From Acanthochromis polyacanthus (lineage: Eukaryota; Chordata; Actinopteri; Pomacentridae): a stretch of 64,000 nucleotides of DNA. The notes beneath the pieces were generated by a model. That model was not told where the DNA came from, did not search any database, and worked only from the letters and a program-made list of their open reading frames with translations. The DNA is taken from contig NC_067118.1 in NCBI RefSeq assembly GCF_021347895.1, positions 34,837,255 through 34,901,254 of the forward strand, in the 5' to 3' direction. A program made the translations under genes and the position numbers. Position 1 is the first letter of the stretch. Each line of letters begins with the position of its first letter. Below are positions 25,684-36,002 of this stretch, piece after piece.

Positions 25684-25891
25684 TGACATTTTTTGTCCAT
25701 TTTCGGACGACATACTAAACTATGACATTTTTTTGTCCATTTTTAGACGACATACTAAACGATGACATTTTTTTCCATTTTCGGACAAAAAGTGACGCTT
25801 TTTGTCCATTGTTGGAGGACGTAATAAACCATGATGTTTTTGTCCATTTTCGGACGACATACTGAACTGTGACGTTTTTTTGTTCCATTCT

Positions 25892-26028
25892 GGATGAGAG
25901 AAGAAGAGTGGGGGGAGACATGCAGCAAATGGGCGCAAGCAGGATTTGAACCCGGGCCGCTGTGTCAGAGACCAGCCTCTGTATATGTGTTGCCCGCTTA
26001 ACCCATTGAGCTATACAGGTACCCTGCC
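25892..26028 (-). mobile_element. tRNA-derived SINE-like segment 5 in satellite (type A)
   Basis: As segment 3, but the B-box reads GGTTCAAATCC. The A-box region GTATAGCTCAATGGG is intact on the minus strand. Confidence 0.85.
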
Positions 26029-27361
26029 AATGATGTTTTTTTATACTAAACCATACTAAATCATGACATTTTGGTCCTGTTTTGGCTGACATACTAAACC
26101 ATGATGTTTATTGTCCTGTTCTGGATGACATACTAAAGCATGACGTTTTTTGTCCATTGTGGGACGACATACTAAACTATGACATTTTTTTCCATTTTCG
26201 GACGACATACTAAACTATGACGTTTTTGACATTTTCGGACGACATACTGAACTATGACATTTTTTCGTCCATTTTTGGACGACATACTAAACCATGACGT
26301 TTTTTGGCATTTTCGGACGACATACTAAACTATGACATTTTTTTGTCCATTTTCAGACAAAAAATGATGTTTTTTGTCCATTGTCAGAGGGCATACTAAA
26401 CCATGATGTTTTTTGTCATAATTGGAACGACATGCCAAACTATGACCTTTTTGTCACGTTTTGGACGACCTACTAAACTATGAGGTTTTGTCCATTTTCA
26501 GACAAAAAAAAGACGTTTTTGGTCCATTTTCGGACGATATAGTAAACTACGACATTTTTCTGTCTATTTTCGGATGACATACTAAACTGTGACGTTTTTT
26601 GTCCATTGTGGGACGACATACTAAACTATGACATTTTTTTCCATTTTCGGACGACATACTAAACTATGACGTTTTTGACATTTTCGGACGACATACTGAA
26701 CTATGACATTTTTTCGTCCATTTTTGGACGACATACTAAACCATGACGTTTTTTGGCATTTTCGGACGACATACTAAACTATGACATTTTTTTGTCCATT
26801 TTCAGACAAAAAATGATGTTTTTTGTCCATTGTCAGAGGGCATACTAAACCATGATGTTTTTTGTCATAATTGGAACGACATGCCAAACTATGACCTTTT
26901 TGTCACGTTTTGGACGACATACTAAACTATGACGTTTTGTCCATTTTTGGACAAAAAAGGACGTTTTTGGTCCATTTTCGGACGATATAGTAAACTACGA
27001 CGTTTTTCTGTCTATTTTTGGATGACATACTAAACTGTGACGTTTTTGTCCATTTTCGGACGACGTACTCAGCTTTGACAGTTTTTTGTCCATTTTCGGG
27101 TGACATACTCAACTATGACGTTTTTTGGTGTTTAAGGATGACATACTAAACTATGACATTTTTTGTCCATTTTCGGACGACATACTAAACTATGACATTT
27201 TTTTGTCCATTTTTAGACGACATACTAAACGATGACATTTTTTTCCATTTTCGGACAAAAAGTGACGCTTTTTGTCCATTGTTGGAGGACGTAATAAACC
27301 ATGATGTTTTTGTCCATTTTCGGACGACATACTGAACTGTGACGTTTTTTTGTTCCATTCT

Positions 27362-27498
27362 GGATGAGAGAAGAAGAGTGGGGGGAGACATGCAGCAAAT
27401 GGGCGCAAGCAGGATTTGAACCCGGGCCGCTGTGTCAGAGACCAGCCTCTGTATATGTGTTGCCCGCTTAACCCATTGAGCTATACAGGTACCCTGCC
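27362..27498 (-). mobile_element. tRNA-derived SINE-like segment 6 in satellite (type A)
   Basis: Copy of segment 5 at an offset of 1470 bp, with the same GGTTCAAATCC B-box variant. Confidence 0.85.
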
Positions 27499-27849
27499 AA
27501 TGATGTTTTTTTATACTAAACCATACTAAATCATGACATTTTGGTCCTGTTTTGGCTGACATACTAAACCATGATGTTTATTGTCCTGTTCTGGATGACA
27601 TACTAAAGCATGACGTTTTTTGTCCATTTTCAGACGACATATAAACTATGACATTTTTGTCCATTTTCAGACGTCATACTAAACTATGACCTATTTTGGC
27701 ATTTTCGGACGACAAACTAAACTATGACATTTTTTTCCATTTTTGAACAAAAAATGAAGTTTTTTCTCCATTGTCGGACGACATACTAAACCATGACCTT
27801 TTTTTGTCCATTTTCGGACAACATAATGAACTACAACGTTTTTTGGACG

Positions 27850-27980
27850 ACAGAAGGAGAACGTGGAAAGACATGCAGCAAAGGGACACAAGCAGGAATC
27901 GAACCCAGGACGCTACGTCGGAGACTAGTCTCTGTACATGGGTCGCCCGCTTAACCCATTGAGCTATACGGGAACCTCAA
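27850..27980 (-). mobile_element. tRNA-derived SINE-like segment 7 in satellite (type B)
   Basis: Type B differs from type A by a tail with TTCCACGTTCTCCTTCTG and by CTACGTCGGAGAC in place of CTGTGTCAGAGAC on the plus strand. A-box type GTATAGCTCAATGGG and GGTTCGATTCC are intact. Confidence 0.85.
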
Positions 27981-28873
27981 CTATAACTTTTTATACTAAA
28001 CCATGATATTTTGGTCCTGTTTTGGCTGACATACTAAACCATGACGTTCATTGACGACATACTAAACTATGACATTTTTTCGTCCATTTTCGGACGACAT
28101 ATGAAACTATGACGTTTTTTTCCATTTTCAGACAAAAAATGATGTTTTTTGTCCATTGTCGGAGGGCATACTAAACCATGACGTTTTTTTGTCATATTTT
28201 GAACGACATGCCAAACTATGACCTTTTTGTCACGTTTTCGACGACATACTAAACTATGACGCTTTTTGTCACATTTTGGACGACGTACTAAACGATGATG
28301 TTTTGTCCATTTTCGGACAAAAAAAGACCTTATTTTGTCCATTTTCGGACGATATAGTAAACTACGACGTTTTTCTGTCTATTTTCGGATGACATACTTA
28401 ACTGTGACGTTTTTGTCCATTTTCGTATGATGTACTCAGCTTTGACAGTTTTTTGTCCATTTTCGGGTGACATTCTCAACTATGACGTTTTTTGGTGTTT
28501 CCAGATGACATACTAAACTATGACATTTTTTTGTCCATTTTCAGACGACATACTAAACTATGACGTTTTTGACATTTTAGGACGACATACTAAACTATGA
28601 CTTTTTTTGTCTATTTTTAGACGACATACTAAACGATGACATTTTTTTCCATTTTTGGACAAAAAATGACGTTTTTTTTGTCCATTGTCGAAGGACATAA
28701 TAAACCATGATGTTTTTTGTAACGTTTTGGATGACATACTAAAGTATTATGTTTTTGTCCATCATACTAAGCTATGACGTTTTTTGTCCATTGTTGGAGG
28801 ACATAATAAACCATGATGTTTTTGTCCATTTTCGGACGACATACTAAACTATGACGTTTTTTTGTTCCATTCT

Positions 28874-29010
28874 GGATGAGAGAAGAAGAGTGGGGGGAGA
28901 CATGCAGCAAATGGGTGCAAGCAGAATTTGAACCCAGGCTGCTGCGTCAGAGACCAACCTCTTCATATGTGTCGCCCGCTTTACCTGTTGAGCTATACAG
29001 GTACCCCACC
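28874..29010 (-). mobile_element. tRNA-derived SINE-like segment 8 in satellite (type A)
   Basis: Type A tail (agaagaagagtggggggaga on plus). The head reads GTATAGCTCAACAGGTAAAG and the B-box GGTTCAAATTC, both slightly diverged. Confidence 0.8.
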
Positions 29011-29175
29011 TATGATGTTTTTTATACTAAATCATGACATTTTGGTCCTGTTTTGGCTGACATACTAAACCATGATGTTTATTGTCCTGTTCTGGACAAC
29101 ATACTAAAGCATGATGTTTTTTGTCCATTTTCAGACGACATACTAAACTATGACCTATTTTGGCATTTTCGGACA

Positions 29176-29307
29176 ACAGAAGGAGAACATGGGAAGACAT
29201 GCAGCAAAGCACCGCAAGCAGGAATCGAACCCAGGCCGCTACGTCGGAGACCAGTCTTTGTACACGGGTCGCCCGCTTAACCCATTGAGCTATACGGGGA
29301 CCCCAAC
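29176..29307 (-). mobile_element. tRNA-derived SINE-like segment 9 in satellite (type B)
   Basis: Type B tail and CTACGTCGGAGAC on plus. The minus strand has GTATAGCTCAATGGG and GGTTCGATTCC, both intact. Confidence 0.85.
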
Positions 29308-30206
29308 TACAACTTTTTATACTAAACCATGATATTTTGGTCTTGTTTTGGCTGACATACTAAACCATGACGTTCATTGACGACATACTAAACTATGACA
29401 TTTTTTCGTCCATTTTCGGACGACATATGAAACTATGACGTTTTTTGTCCATTTTCGGACGATATACTAAACTGTGACGTTTTTTTGTCCATTTTTGGAC
29501 GACATACTAAACTATGACCTTTTTTTGTCCATTTTTAGATGACATACTGAACGATGACATTTTTTCCATTTTCGGACAAAAAATGACTTTTGTTGTCCAT
29601 TGTCGGAGGACATGATAAACCATGACGTTTTTTGTCCTGTCTTGGACGACATACTAAACTATGACATTTTTTTCTATTTTCAGACAAAAAATGATGTTTT
29701 TTTGTCCATTGTCGGAGGGCATACTCAACCATGACGTTTTTTGTCATAATTGGAACGACATGCCAAACTATGACCTTTTTGTCACGTTTTGGACGACATA
29801 CTAAACTATGATGTTTTGTCCATTTTCGGACAAAAAAGGACGTTTTTGGTCCATTTTCGGACGATATAGTAAACTACGACGTTTATCTGTCTATTTTCGG
29901 ATGACATACTAAACTGTGACGTTTTTGTCCATTTTCGGACGACGTACTCAGCTTTGACAGTTTTTTGTCCATTTTCGGGTGACATACTCAACTATGACGT
30001 TTTTGTCCATTTTCGGACGACATACTAAACTATGACATTTTTTTTGTCCATTTTTAGACGACATACTAAACGATGACATTTTTTTCCATTTTCGGACAAA
30101 AGATGACACTTTTTGTCCATTGTTGGAGGACATGATAAACCATGATGTTTTTTGTCCTGTTTTGGACGACATACTAAATTATGATGTTTTTTGTTCCGTT
30201 CTGGAT

Positions 30207-30338
30207 GACAGAAGAAGAGTGGGGGGAGACATGCAGCAACGGGCCGCAAGCAGGATTCGAACCTGGGCCACTGTGTCAGAGACCAGCCTCTGTATATGGG
30301 TTGCCCACTTAACCCGTTGAGCTATACAGGTACCCCAC
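30207..30338 (-). mobile_element. tRNA-derived SINE-like segment 10 in satellite (type A)
   Basis: Type A tail. The B-box is GGTTCGAATCC and the A-box region is GTATAGCTCAACGGG. The flanking unit reads gttccgttctggatgacagaag, close to the type A flanks elsewhere. Confidence 0.85.
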
Positions 30339-30619
30339 CAAAGATGTTTTTTATACTAAACCATACTAAATCATGACATTTTGGTCCTGTTTTGGCTGAC
30401 ATACTAAACCATGATGTTTATTGTCCTGTTCTGGATGACATACTAAAGCATGACGTTTTTTGTCCATTTTCAGACGACATATAAACTATGACATTTTTGT
30501 CCATTTTCAGACGTCATACTAAACTATGACCTATTTTGGCATTTTCGGATGACAAACTAAACTGTGACATTTTTTTGTCCATTTTCGGACAACATAATAA
30601 ACTACGACGTTTTCGAATG

Positions 30620-30750
30620 ACAGAAGGAGAACGTGGGAATACATGCAGCAAAGGGCCGCAAGCAGGAATCGAACACAGGGCGCTATGTTGGAGACCAGTC
30701 TCTGAACATGGGTCACCCGCTTAACCCATTGAGCTATACGGGCACCCCAA
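30620..30750 (-). mobile_element. tRNA-derived SINE-like segment 11 in satellite (type B)
   Basis: Type B tail. The B-box is altered (TGTTCGATTCC), so Pol III activity is less likely. The A-box region is intact. Confidence 0.8.
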
Positions 30751-31490
30751 CTATAACGTTTTATACTAAACCATGATATTTTGGTCCTGTTTTGGCTGAC
30801 ATACTAAACCATGACGTTCATTGACGACATACTAAACTATGACATTTTTTCGTCCATTTTCGGACGACATACTAAACTATGACGTTTTTTTTGTCCATTT
30901 TCAGACAAAAAATGATGTTTTTTGTCCATTGTCGGAGGGCATACTAAACCATGACGTTTTTTGTCATATTTTGAATGACATGCCAAACTATGACCTTTTT
31001 GTCACGTTTTGGACGACGTACTAAACTATGACGCTTTTTGTCACATTTTGGATGACGTACTAAACTATGACGTTTTGTCCATTTTCGGACAAAAAAAGAC
31101 GTTTTTGTCCAATTTCGGACGATATAGTAAACTACGACGTTTTTCTGTCTATTTTTGGATGACATACTAAACAGTGCCGTTTTTGTCCATTTTCGGACGA
31201 TGTACTCAGCTTTGACAGTTTTTTGTCCATTTTCGGGTGACATACTAAACGATGACATTTTTTTCCATTTTTGGACAAAAAATGACGCTTTTTGTCCATT
31301 GTTGGAGGACATAATAAACCATGACGTTTTTTGTCCTGTTTTGGACGACATACTAAACTATGACATTTTTGTCCATTTTCAGACGTCATACTAAACTATG
31401 ACCTATTTTGGCATTTTCGGACGATAAACTCAACTATGACATTTTTTTGTCCATTTTCGGACAACATAATGAACTATGACATTTTCGGAC

Positions 31491-31606
31491 GACAGAAGGA
31501 GAACGTGGGAAGACATGCAGGAATCGAACCCAGGCCGCTACGTCGGAGACCAGTCTCTGTACATGGGTTGCCTGCTTAACCCGTTGAGCTATACGGGCAC
31601 CCCAAC
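31491..31606 (-). mobile_element. tRNA-derived SINE-like segment 12 in satellite (type B, internal deletion)
   Basis: Type B, but the stretch between the GCATGTC tail and the B-box is shortened: on plus, acatgcag is followed directly by gaatcgaaccc. A and B boxes remain intact. Confidence 0.8.
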
Positions 31607-32369
31607 TACAACTTTTTATACTAAACCATGATATTTTGGTCCTGTTTTGGCTGACACTAAACCATGACGTTCATTGACGACATACTAAACTATGACATTT
31701 TTTCGTCCATTTTCGGATGACATACTAAACTATGAAGTTATTTGTCCATTTTCAGATGTCATACTAAACTATGACGTTTTTTTTGCATTTTTGGACGACA
31801 TACTAAACTATGACGTTTTTTGGCATTTTCGGACGACATACTAAATTATGACGTTTTTTTGGCATTTTCAGATGACATACTAAACTATGACGTTTGTGTC
31901 CATTTTCGTACAAAAAATGATGTTTTTTTTTCAATTTTCAGACAACATACTAAACTAAGAAATTGTTTGTCCATTTTTATATGACATACTAAACTATGAC
32001 ATTCTTTTCCCTTTTCGGACAAAAAAATGACGGTTTTTTTGTCCATTTTCGGACGACATCCTAAACTATGACGTTTTTTGTCATATTTTGGACAACATAC
32101 TAAACTATGATGTATTTGTCTCATTTTGAACGACATGCCAAACTATGACCTTTTTGTCACGTTTTGGATGATATACTAAACTACGATGCTTTTTGTCACA
32201 TTTTGGGCGACATACTAAACTATGACGTTTCTGTCACATTTTGGACGACAGGCTAAACTATGACTTTTTTGTTACATTTTGGACAACATCATAAACTATG
32301 ACTTTTTTCACATTTGGATGACATACTAATCTATGATGTTTTTGGTCATATTTTGGACGACATACTAAA

Positions 32370-32560
32370 ACAGGCCCGGGGTGGATAATCGGGAGCACCG
32401 TGATAATTCCCAGTGGGCCGGTCTGATGTTTGGGTGGCGAGGGCCGATCTTAATTTTTTTTTGGGATGGTGTTCAGTCATGGCACTGGGTTGATCATAAT
32501 GCCCCTACTGCTGTTCCTGGGCCGCCTTCACTCACAGCTGGGTTTTTTTTTTGTTGTTTT
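32370..32560. repeat. Unclassified repeat-like patch at the satellite border
   Basis: The satellite stops sharply at CATACTAAAA and is followed by a G-rich stretch (aggcccggggtggataatcg, then ccagtgggccggtctgatg). It looks like part of a dispersed fish repeat, but I could not assign a family or its ends. The following 500 bp contains a 57-codon open frame after an acceptor-like ttttcacag at 32571, with no motif I recognise. Confidence 0.35.
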
Positions 32561-33345
32561 TTTTTCACAGATGCATCTTGACGTAACACGTTCATGCACA
32601 TTTCAGTCTTTAGCTGCTGAATTCACGGATGAATCATCTGGCACTGGAGAGGAAGACCATCAAACATCCACCCCAGCTGATGGCGGTCCAAGAGTCTCAC
32701 CAACAAACAACCTACAGAGTGAAGACCTCAAAACTTATTGATCGGTCTCCTGTTTAGTCACATGTGTGAACAAATGCCTCTAAGTAAATTTGTTTCCTAA
32801 AATAAATCTAGTTTGAGTCCTAATCTATACTTGTGTGTTTGCTCCTTTATACCACTGTAAACAGTTTAGGCTGTTAGATTGTTCCAGATAAGACAAGTAC
32901 AAGATACTTCAGAACTGTTCTACCAGGAGCCTGACAGGAAGAACTACTGAAACCGCAACTGAATGTTCATGTGTTCCCCTCAAGGCTGCAGGAGGAGTCC
33001 TACGAGGACGAGCCAGTCCACCTGATGGTGGCTAGTTGCTGTGGTTCAATGCCAACACAGACTAAGTGGACTTCTACTTGACCACACGGATGCCTTTAAA
33101 CCGGATCAACAAGTTCATGGCTCCACGACTCGTGGGTCTGAGGACACCGTCGAGTCTCGGCCTGGCCGACCGCCTGTCTGTGGGTGTTTGAGTGCTGAGA
33201 GGTTTTTGGATGCATGTGAACATGTTTGTGTTGAAACAGCAGTGTTCTGACTGATAAGAAATTATTACATAATGAAAATAATAGTTTAAATGTTCCTTTA
33301 ATCAATCCTTTAAAGTACACATTTCCTTTACACTGACTTCTTGGT

Positions 33346-33460
33346 ATATGTTCGAGTATTTTGGGTGTAATATACCATTAAGCCCAATGTTCAAGGGTTC
33401 TTCTGGGATATACCATTAAACCAGCATTTTAGGTAAATGTTTCAGGATGTTGGGTAGAAT

Positions 33461-33462
<2 letters not shown>
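33346..33462. repeat. Short minisatellite, ATATACCATTAAA-type unit (left part)
   Basis: Units with atataccattaa and attttaggt recur at about 50-60 bp. The same units resume at 34829-34920, so the 1.37-kb element between them appears to have inserted into this repeat. Confidence 0.6.

Positions 33463-33504
<42 letters not shown>
33460..33504. repeat. (ATCA)n microsatellite
   Basis: About eleven ATCA units at the left edge of the retroposon-like insertion, probably its 3' tail. Confidence 0.95.
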
Positions 33505-34828
33505 GACATTTTTTTCATTGCACACTTTCATATAGAATGAAATTTCATTTGAGATGCCCTGCCAATGGCAGCTCGGGCTGCTGCACCGTTGAGAGCGCCA
33601 CCTGTCTTGAGGAAAAGGAAAAAAGAAGAAAACATTTGGGACCTGGGTAGGGATGGCAGAGGGTAAAATGAAAAAAAAGTTCATTAAACAAAATGAAGCC
33701 TCCAAGGTTGGGAAAATTCAATCTTAGAAGGAACCTGAAAAAAACAAAACAAACCCGCAGCAGGCAAAGCATAACATTAGACAAGGTTAACTGGGGTAAC
33801 GGTGAAGGGTAGTGGGACGGGGAGCTCGGCCCAGTAGTCAGTCACCTATACAGCTGCTGCACCGGATTCCTACCCACTGTGCGTCGCAGTTAGGAAGCGT
33901 CTGGAGGCAGCTTGGAGCGGGGGAAGGACATGTGTGCATGAGTGTAGCCAATCTCCTTCTGTCCCAGCCCCCCGGTGTCTCAGTTCACAAGGGTGGGAGC
34001 GCGATACCACAGCAGATTGCTATGGAGAGGTCCTCGGATGGACCAGTCCAGAAGTCAACAGGAGTCCTTAGGAAAATGGGGAGGGTTTAGGAGAGCTATC
34101 TCTTGGTCATGAAAAACTTCCAGAGGAGTTTGTTATTATTCCAGGGTTGCCGAAATGTTATCAGTATCTTTTTTGTTTAGTTGGGGGAGAGAGCAATTTC
34201 ACCCTCCCCCTGGCCGCTCTCAACTTTTTCTTAGACCTCAGCTGTGGCGATCTTCACCCTGATGGCATCCACTTTGCGACTCAAATCAACAGTCACACCA
34301 AGCAAATTGTCTTACATTTGAGTTCGTAATTCCGGTCACCAGCAGCCTTGATCCGATTGTTTGCAAGGATCAGCAGAGTTTGGACGTCATTTTTCTCTGG
34401 GGTCCTCCTCATTTTCCAGAAGCTTAGGCCCGCAATCAAGCCAATTGTCAGCAGACTTCTCATCATAAATCCGAATATATAAACATCTTCCACATCCTCC
34501 ATGGATAGGGGTGCCAGGCACATGATCCCCTTCCACTTCCCCCAGGCGTCAATCACGTAGCCAGAGGCGAAACTCCCATCTGGGTAGGTAGGCTCCCCTA
34601 AGCCCGTGCTCTTAGTGGCAACAATCTTGTCAATCGCGTTGAGAGACCAGCTAATCAATTCCATGATCGGTGTTTCGAAGGTCCAGTGCCAAGCGATTGC
34701 TCCAAGTCAGACGAACGTGACAAGACAAAAGTTGCAGCAAGCAGAGAACACGAGGATATGGGGGAGAAAGATATAGATAGAGATGGAGAGAGGAAAAGTG
34801 CGACTGCCTCCTTCGAGAGCTGAGGGCA
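33463..34828 (-). mobile_element. Retroposon-like insertion with (GATT)n tail
   Basis: Flanked by AGAATAT at 33456-33462 and 34829-34835, a possible 7-bp target-site duplication, although the host minisatellite itself contains this word. On the minus strand the element ends with GTGCAATGAAAAAAATG followed by a (GATT)n run, the kind of simple-repeat tail seen on non-LTR retroposons. It carries the 123-codon ORF at 34293-34664. No reverse transcriptase is visible, so it would be non-autonomous. The family is unknown to me. Confidence 0.5.
34293..34664 (-). CDS. Hypothetical 123-aa ORF with hydrophobic segment, inside the retroposon-like insertion
   Basis: I do not recognise this protein. It begins MELISWSLNAIDKIVATKST and has a Gly/Tyr/Trp-rich centre (YPDGSFASGYVIDAWGKWKG). 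At about residues 58-83 a hydrophobic stretch (VYIFGFMMRSLLTIGLIAG and onward) looks like a membrane segment, followed by a basic region (WKMRRTPEKND). Beyond the stop, another frame reads VTVDLSRKVDAIRVKIATAE before stopping, so a frameshift may have cut a longer protein. It lies wholly inside the element, so it is more likely element-derived than a host gene. There is no visible catalytic motif. Confidence 0.35.
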   Translation of the reverse strand: MELISWSLNAIDKIVATKSTGLGEPTYPDGSFASGYVIDAWGKWKGIMCLAPLSMEDVEDVYIFGFMMRSLLTIGLIAGLSFWKMRRTPEKNDVQTLLILANNRIKAAGDRNYELKCKTICLV

Positions 34829-34920
34829 AGAATATACCATCAGACAAACATTTTAGGTCTACATTGAAAAATTTTAGAGTAGAATATTACTGCAAACCAT
34901 CCTTTAGGTCTACATTTAAA
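34829..34920. repeat. Short minisatellite, ATATACCATTAAA-type unit (right part)
   Basis: Contains aatataccatcagacaaac and two copies of tttaggtctacatt, continuing the repeat interrupted at 33462. Confidence 0.6.
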
Positions 34921-34934
34921 GTGGAAGACTCGTT

Positions 34935-35292
34935 TACATGGGCTGCACAGTGAGGTAGTGGTTAGGACTTTTGCCTTGCAGCAAGAAGATCCCCGGTTCA
35001 AACCCCGGGGTGGGCCAGGGATCTTTCTGCATGGAGTTTGCATGTTCTCCCTGTGCATGCGTGGGTTTTTCTCCGGGTATTCCGGCTTCCTCGCACAGTT
35101 CGAAAATATGCTGAGGTTAATTGATCACTCTAAATTTCCCATAGGTGTGAATGTGAGTGTGATTGGTTGTCTGTATATGTAGCCCTGCGACAGACTGGCG
35201 ACCTGTCCAGGGTGTCCCCTGCCTTCACCCGAGTCAGCTGAGATCCAGCACCCTCCGCGACCCTAGTGAGGATGAAGCAGTGTATAGAGAAT
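34935..35292 (+). mobile_element. tRNA-derived SINE (teleost type)
   Basis: The head GGCTGCACAGTGAGGTAGTG with GTGGTTAGGAC (A-box) and GGTTCAAACCCC (B-box) is tRNA-like. It is followed by the widespread body with CATGTTCTCCCTGTGCATGC, GGCGACCTGTCCAGGGTGT and a 3' ATGGATGGATGG end. The element looks close to full length and moderately diverged. It is a different family from the segments in the satellite. Confidence 0.85.
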
Positions 35293-35566
35293 GGATGGAT
35301 GGTCTCTTGCCATGACAAAGATGCTGCCGAAAAGTCTGAACATTCACGCAAACATAAAAGAAAGCTGTTCTACGCTGTTGCTGCCTAGCAAAGGATGTGT
35401 CGCTATGAACTTAGAAGCACCTAGCTGGAATGGGGACAACCACTTATGGTGTTTCCTGAAGAAAGGAGAATTTGTGTTCAAAATAAGGCTGATGGCTGAA
35501 CTTAAATAAAGGCTTTGTGAAACATCAAGAGCTTCATCATTGTCTGTCTGGGGTTTGCTACATTCG

Positions 35567-36002
35567 GTGACCTAAATATGTAGCGGACGGCAGGAATCGA
35601 TGGGACTCAGAAACACTCCACAGTTTAATCATTTCTTCCTTGTATGATTTCCAACTGATAAATCATGGTCATTTTGTTGTAGGATCGAAGTCATGTGATC
35701 GTTGGCAGGTAACTGGCAGTGTTCACTTGTTGTCATGGTTACAGCGACACCGTGCCGACAGCTGCATCTGGCAATGGGAAGTCCTTAACAAAGACTATAA
35801 GCTTATCCAGACTATAAGCCGCATCACTGTGAAAATTTAATGAGGTGGTCCTTGTGCCATTTCTGATTTCCCTTGAAAATTTCATCCAAATCTGTTGGTC
35901 CATTTTGAGCAATGTTTCATACTGACAAACAGACGGAACCACAGATTCACAGACAAACATACGTCTATCATCACGTAACTCCACCGTTCCATGGCGGAGT
36001 AA
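35567..36002 (+). mobile_element. Interspersed repeat with GGCGGAGTA end (copy 2, 5'-truncated)
   Basis: Matches the right two-thirds of the element at 16119-16746 in the same orientation, including ACCTAAATATGTAGC, GATGGGACTCAGAAACAC and AATTTCATCCAAATCTGTTG, and ends ATGGCGGAGTA. The left part with TACTCCGCC is missing. Confidence 0.65.

Larger units (their letters stand above)
24991..27628. repeat. 1470-bp higher-order duplication (two copies)
   Basis: Sequence from 24991 recurs from 26461 at an offset of 1470 bp (frames at 25457 and 25715 recur at 26927 and 27185). Similarity fades after about 27628. A further internal repeat of about 449 bp links 26152 and 26601. This duplication overlaps the end of the 3191-bp copy, so it is a separate event. 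Confidence 0.85.
17860..32369. repeat. Satellite array of about 14.5 kb, 39-bp unit, with higher-order structure
   Basis: The unit is a T run, then GTCCATTTTCGG, then ACGACATACTAAACTATGACG; the common full unit is 39 bp. Hundreds of diverged copies run from about 17860 to 32369. Each full unit holds several CpG sites (TTCGGACGAC, TGACG), with many TCAG/TTGG variants typical of CpG decay. A shorter variant replaces the second half with ACAAAAAATGACG. Because 39 is a multiple of 3, long frames appear on both strands (repeats such as CPFSDDILNYDVF); I regard these as by-products and not genes. Twelve SINE-like segments and two large tandem duplications lie inside it. The array sits between wnt5a and cacna2d3, with no host gene within. 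Confidence 0.95.

Noticed and set aside
17860..32369. Many 60-154-codon ORFs on both strands with 13-aa repeats (CPFSDDILNYDVF; minus-strand KWTKKRHSLVCRPKMD type)
   Set aside because: They follow from a 39-bp unit being a multiple of 3. They occur on both strands, break often, and show no domain or start context.
17860..32369. CRISPR-like array of short repeats
   Set aside because: Units are contiguous and diverged, with no unique spacers, in a vertebrate genome without cas genes.
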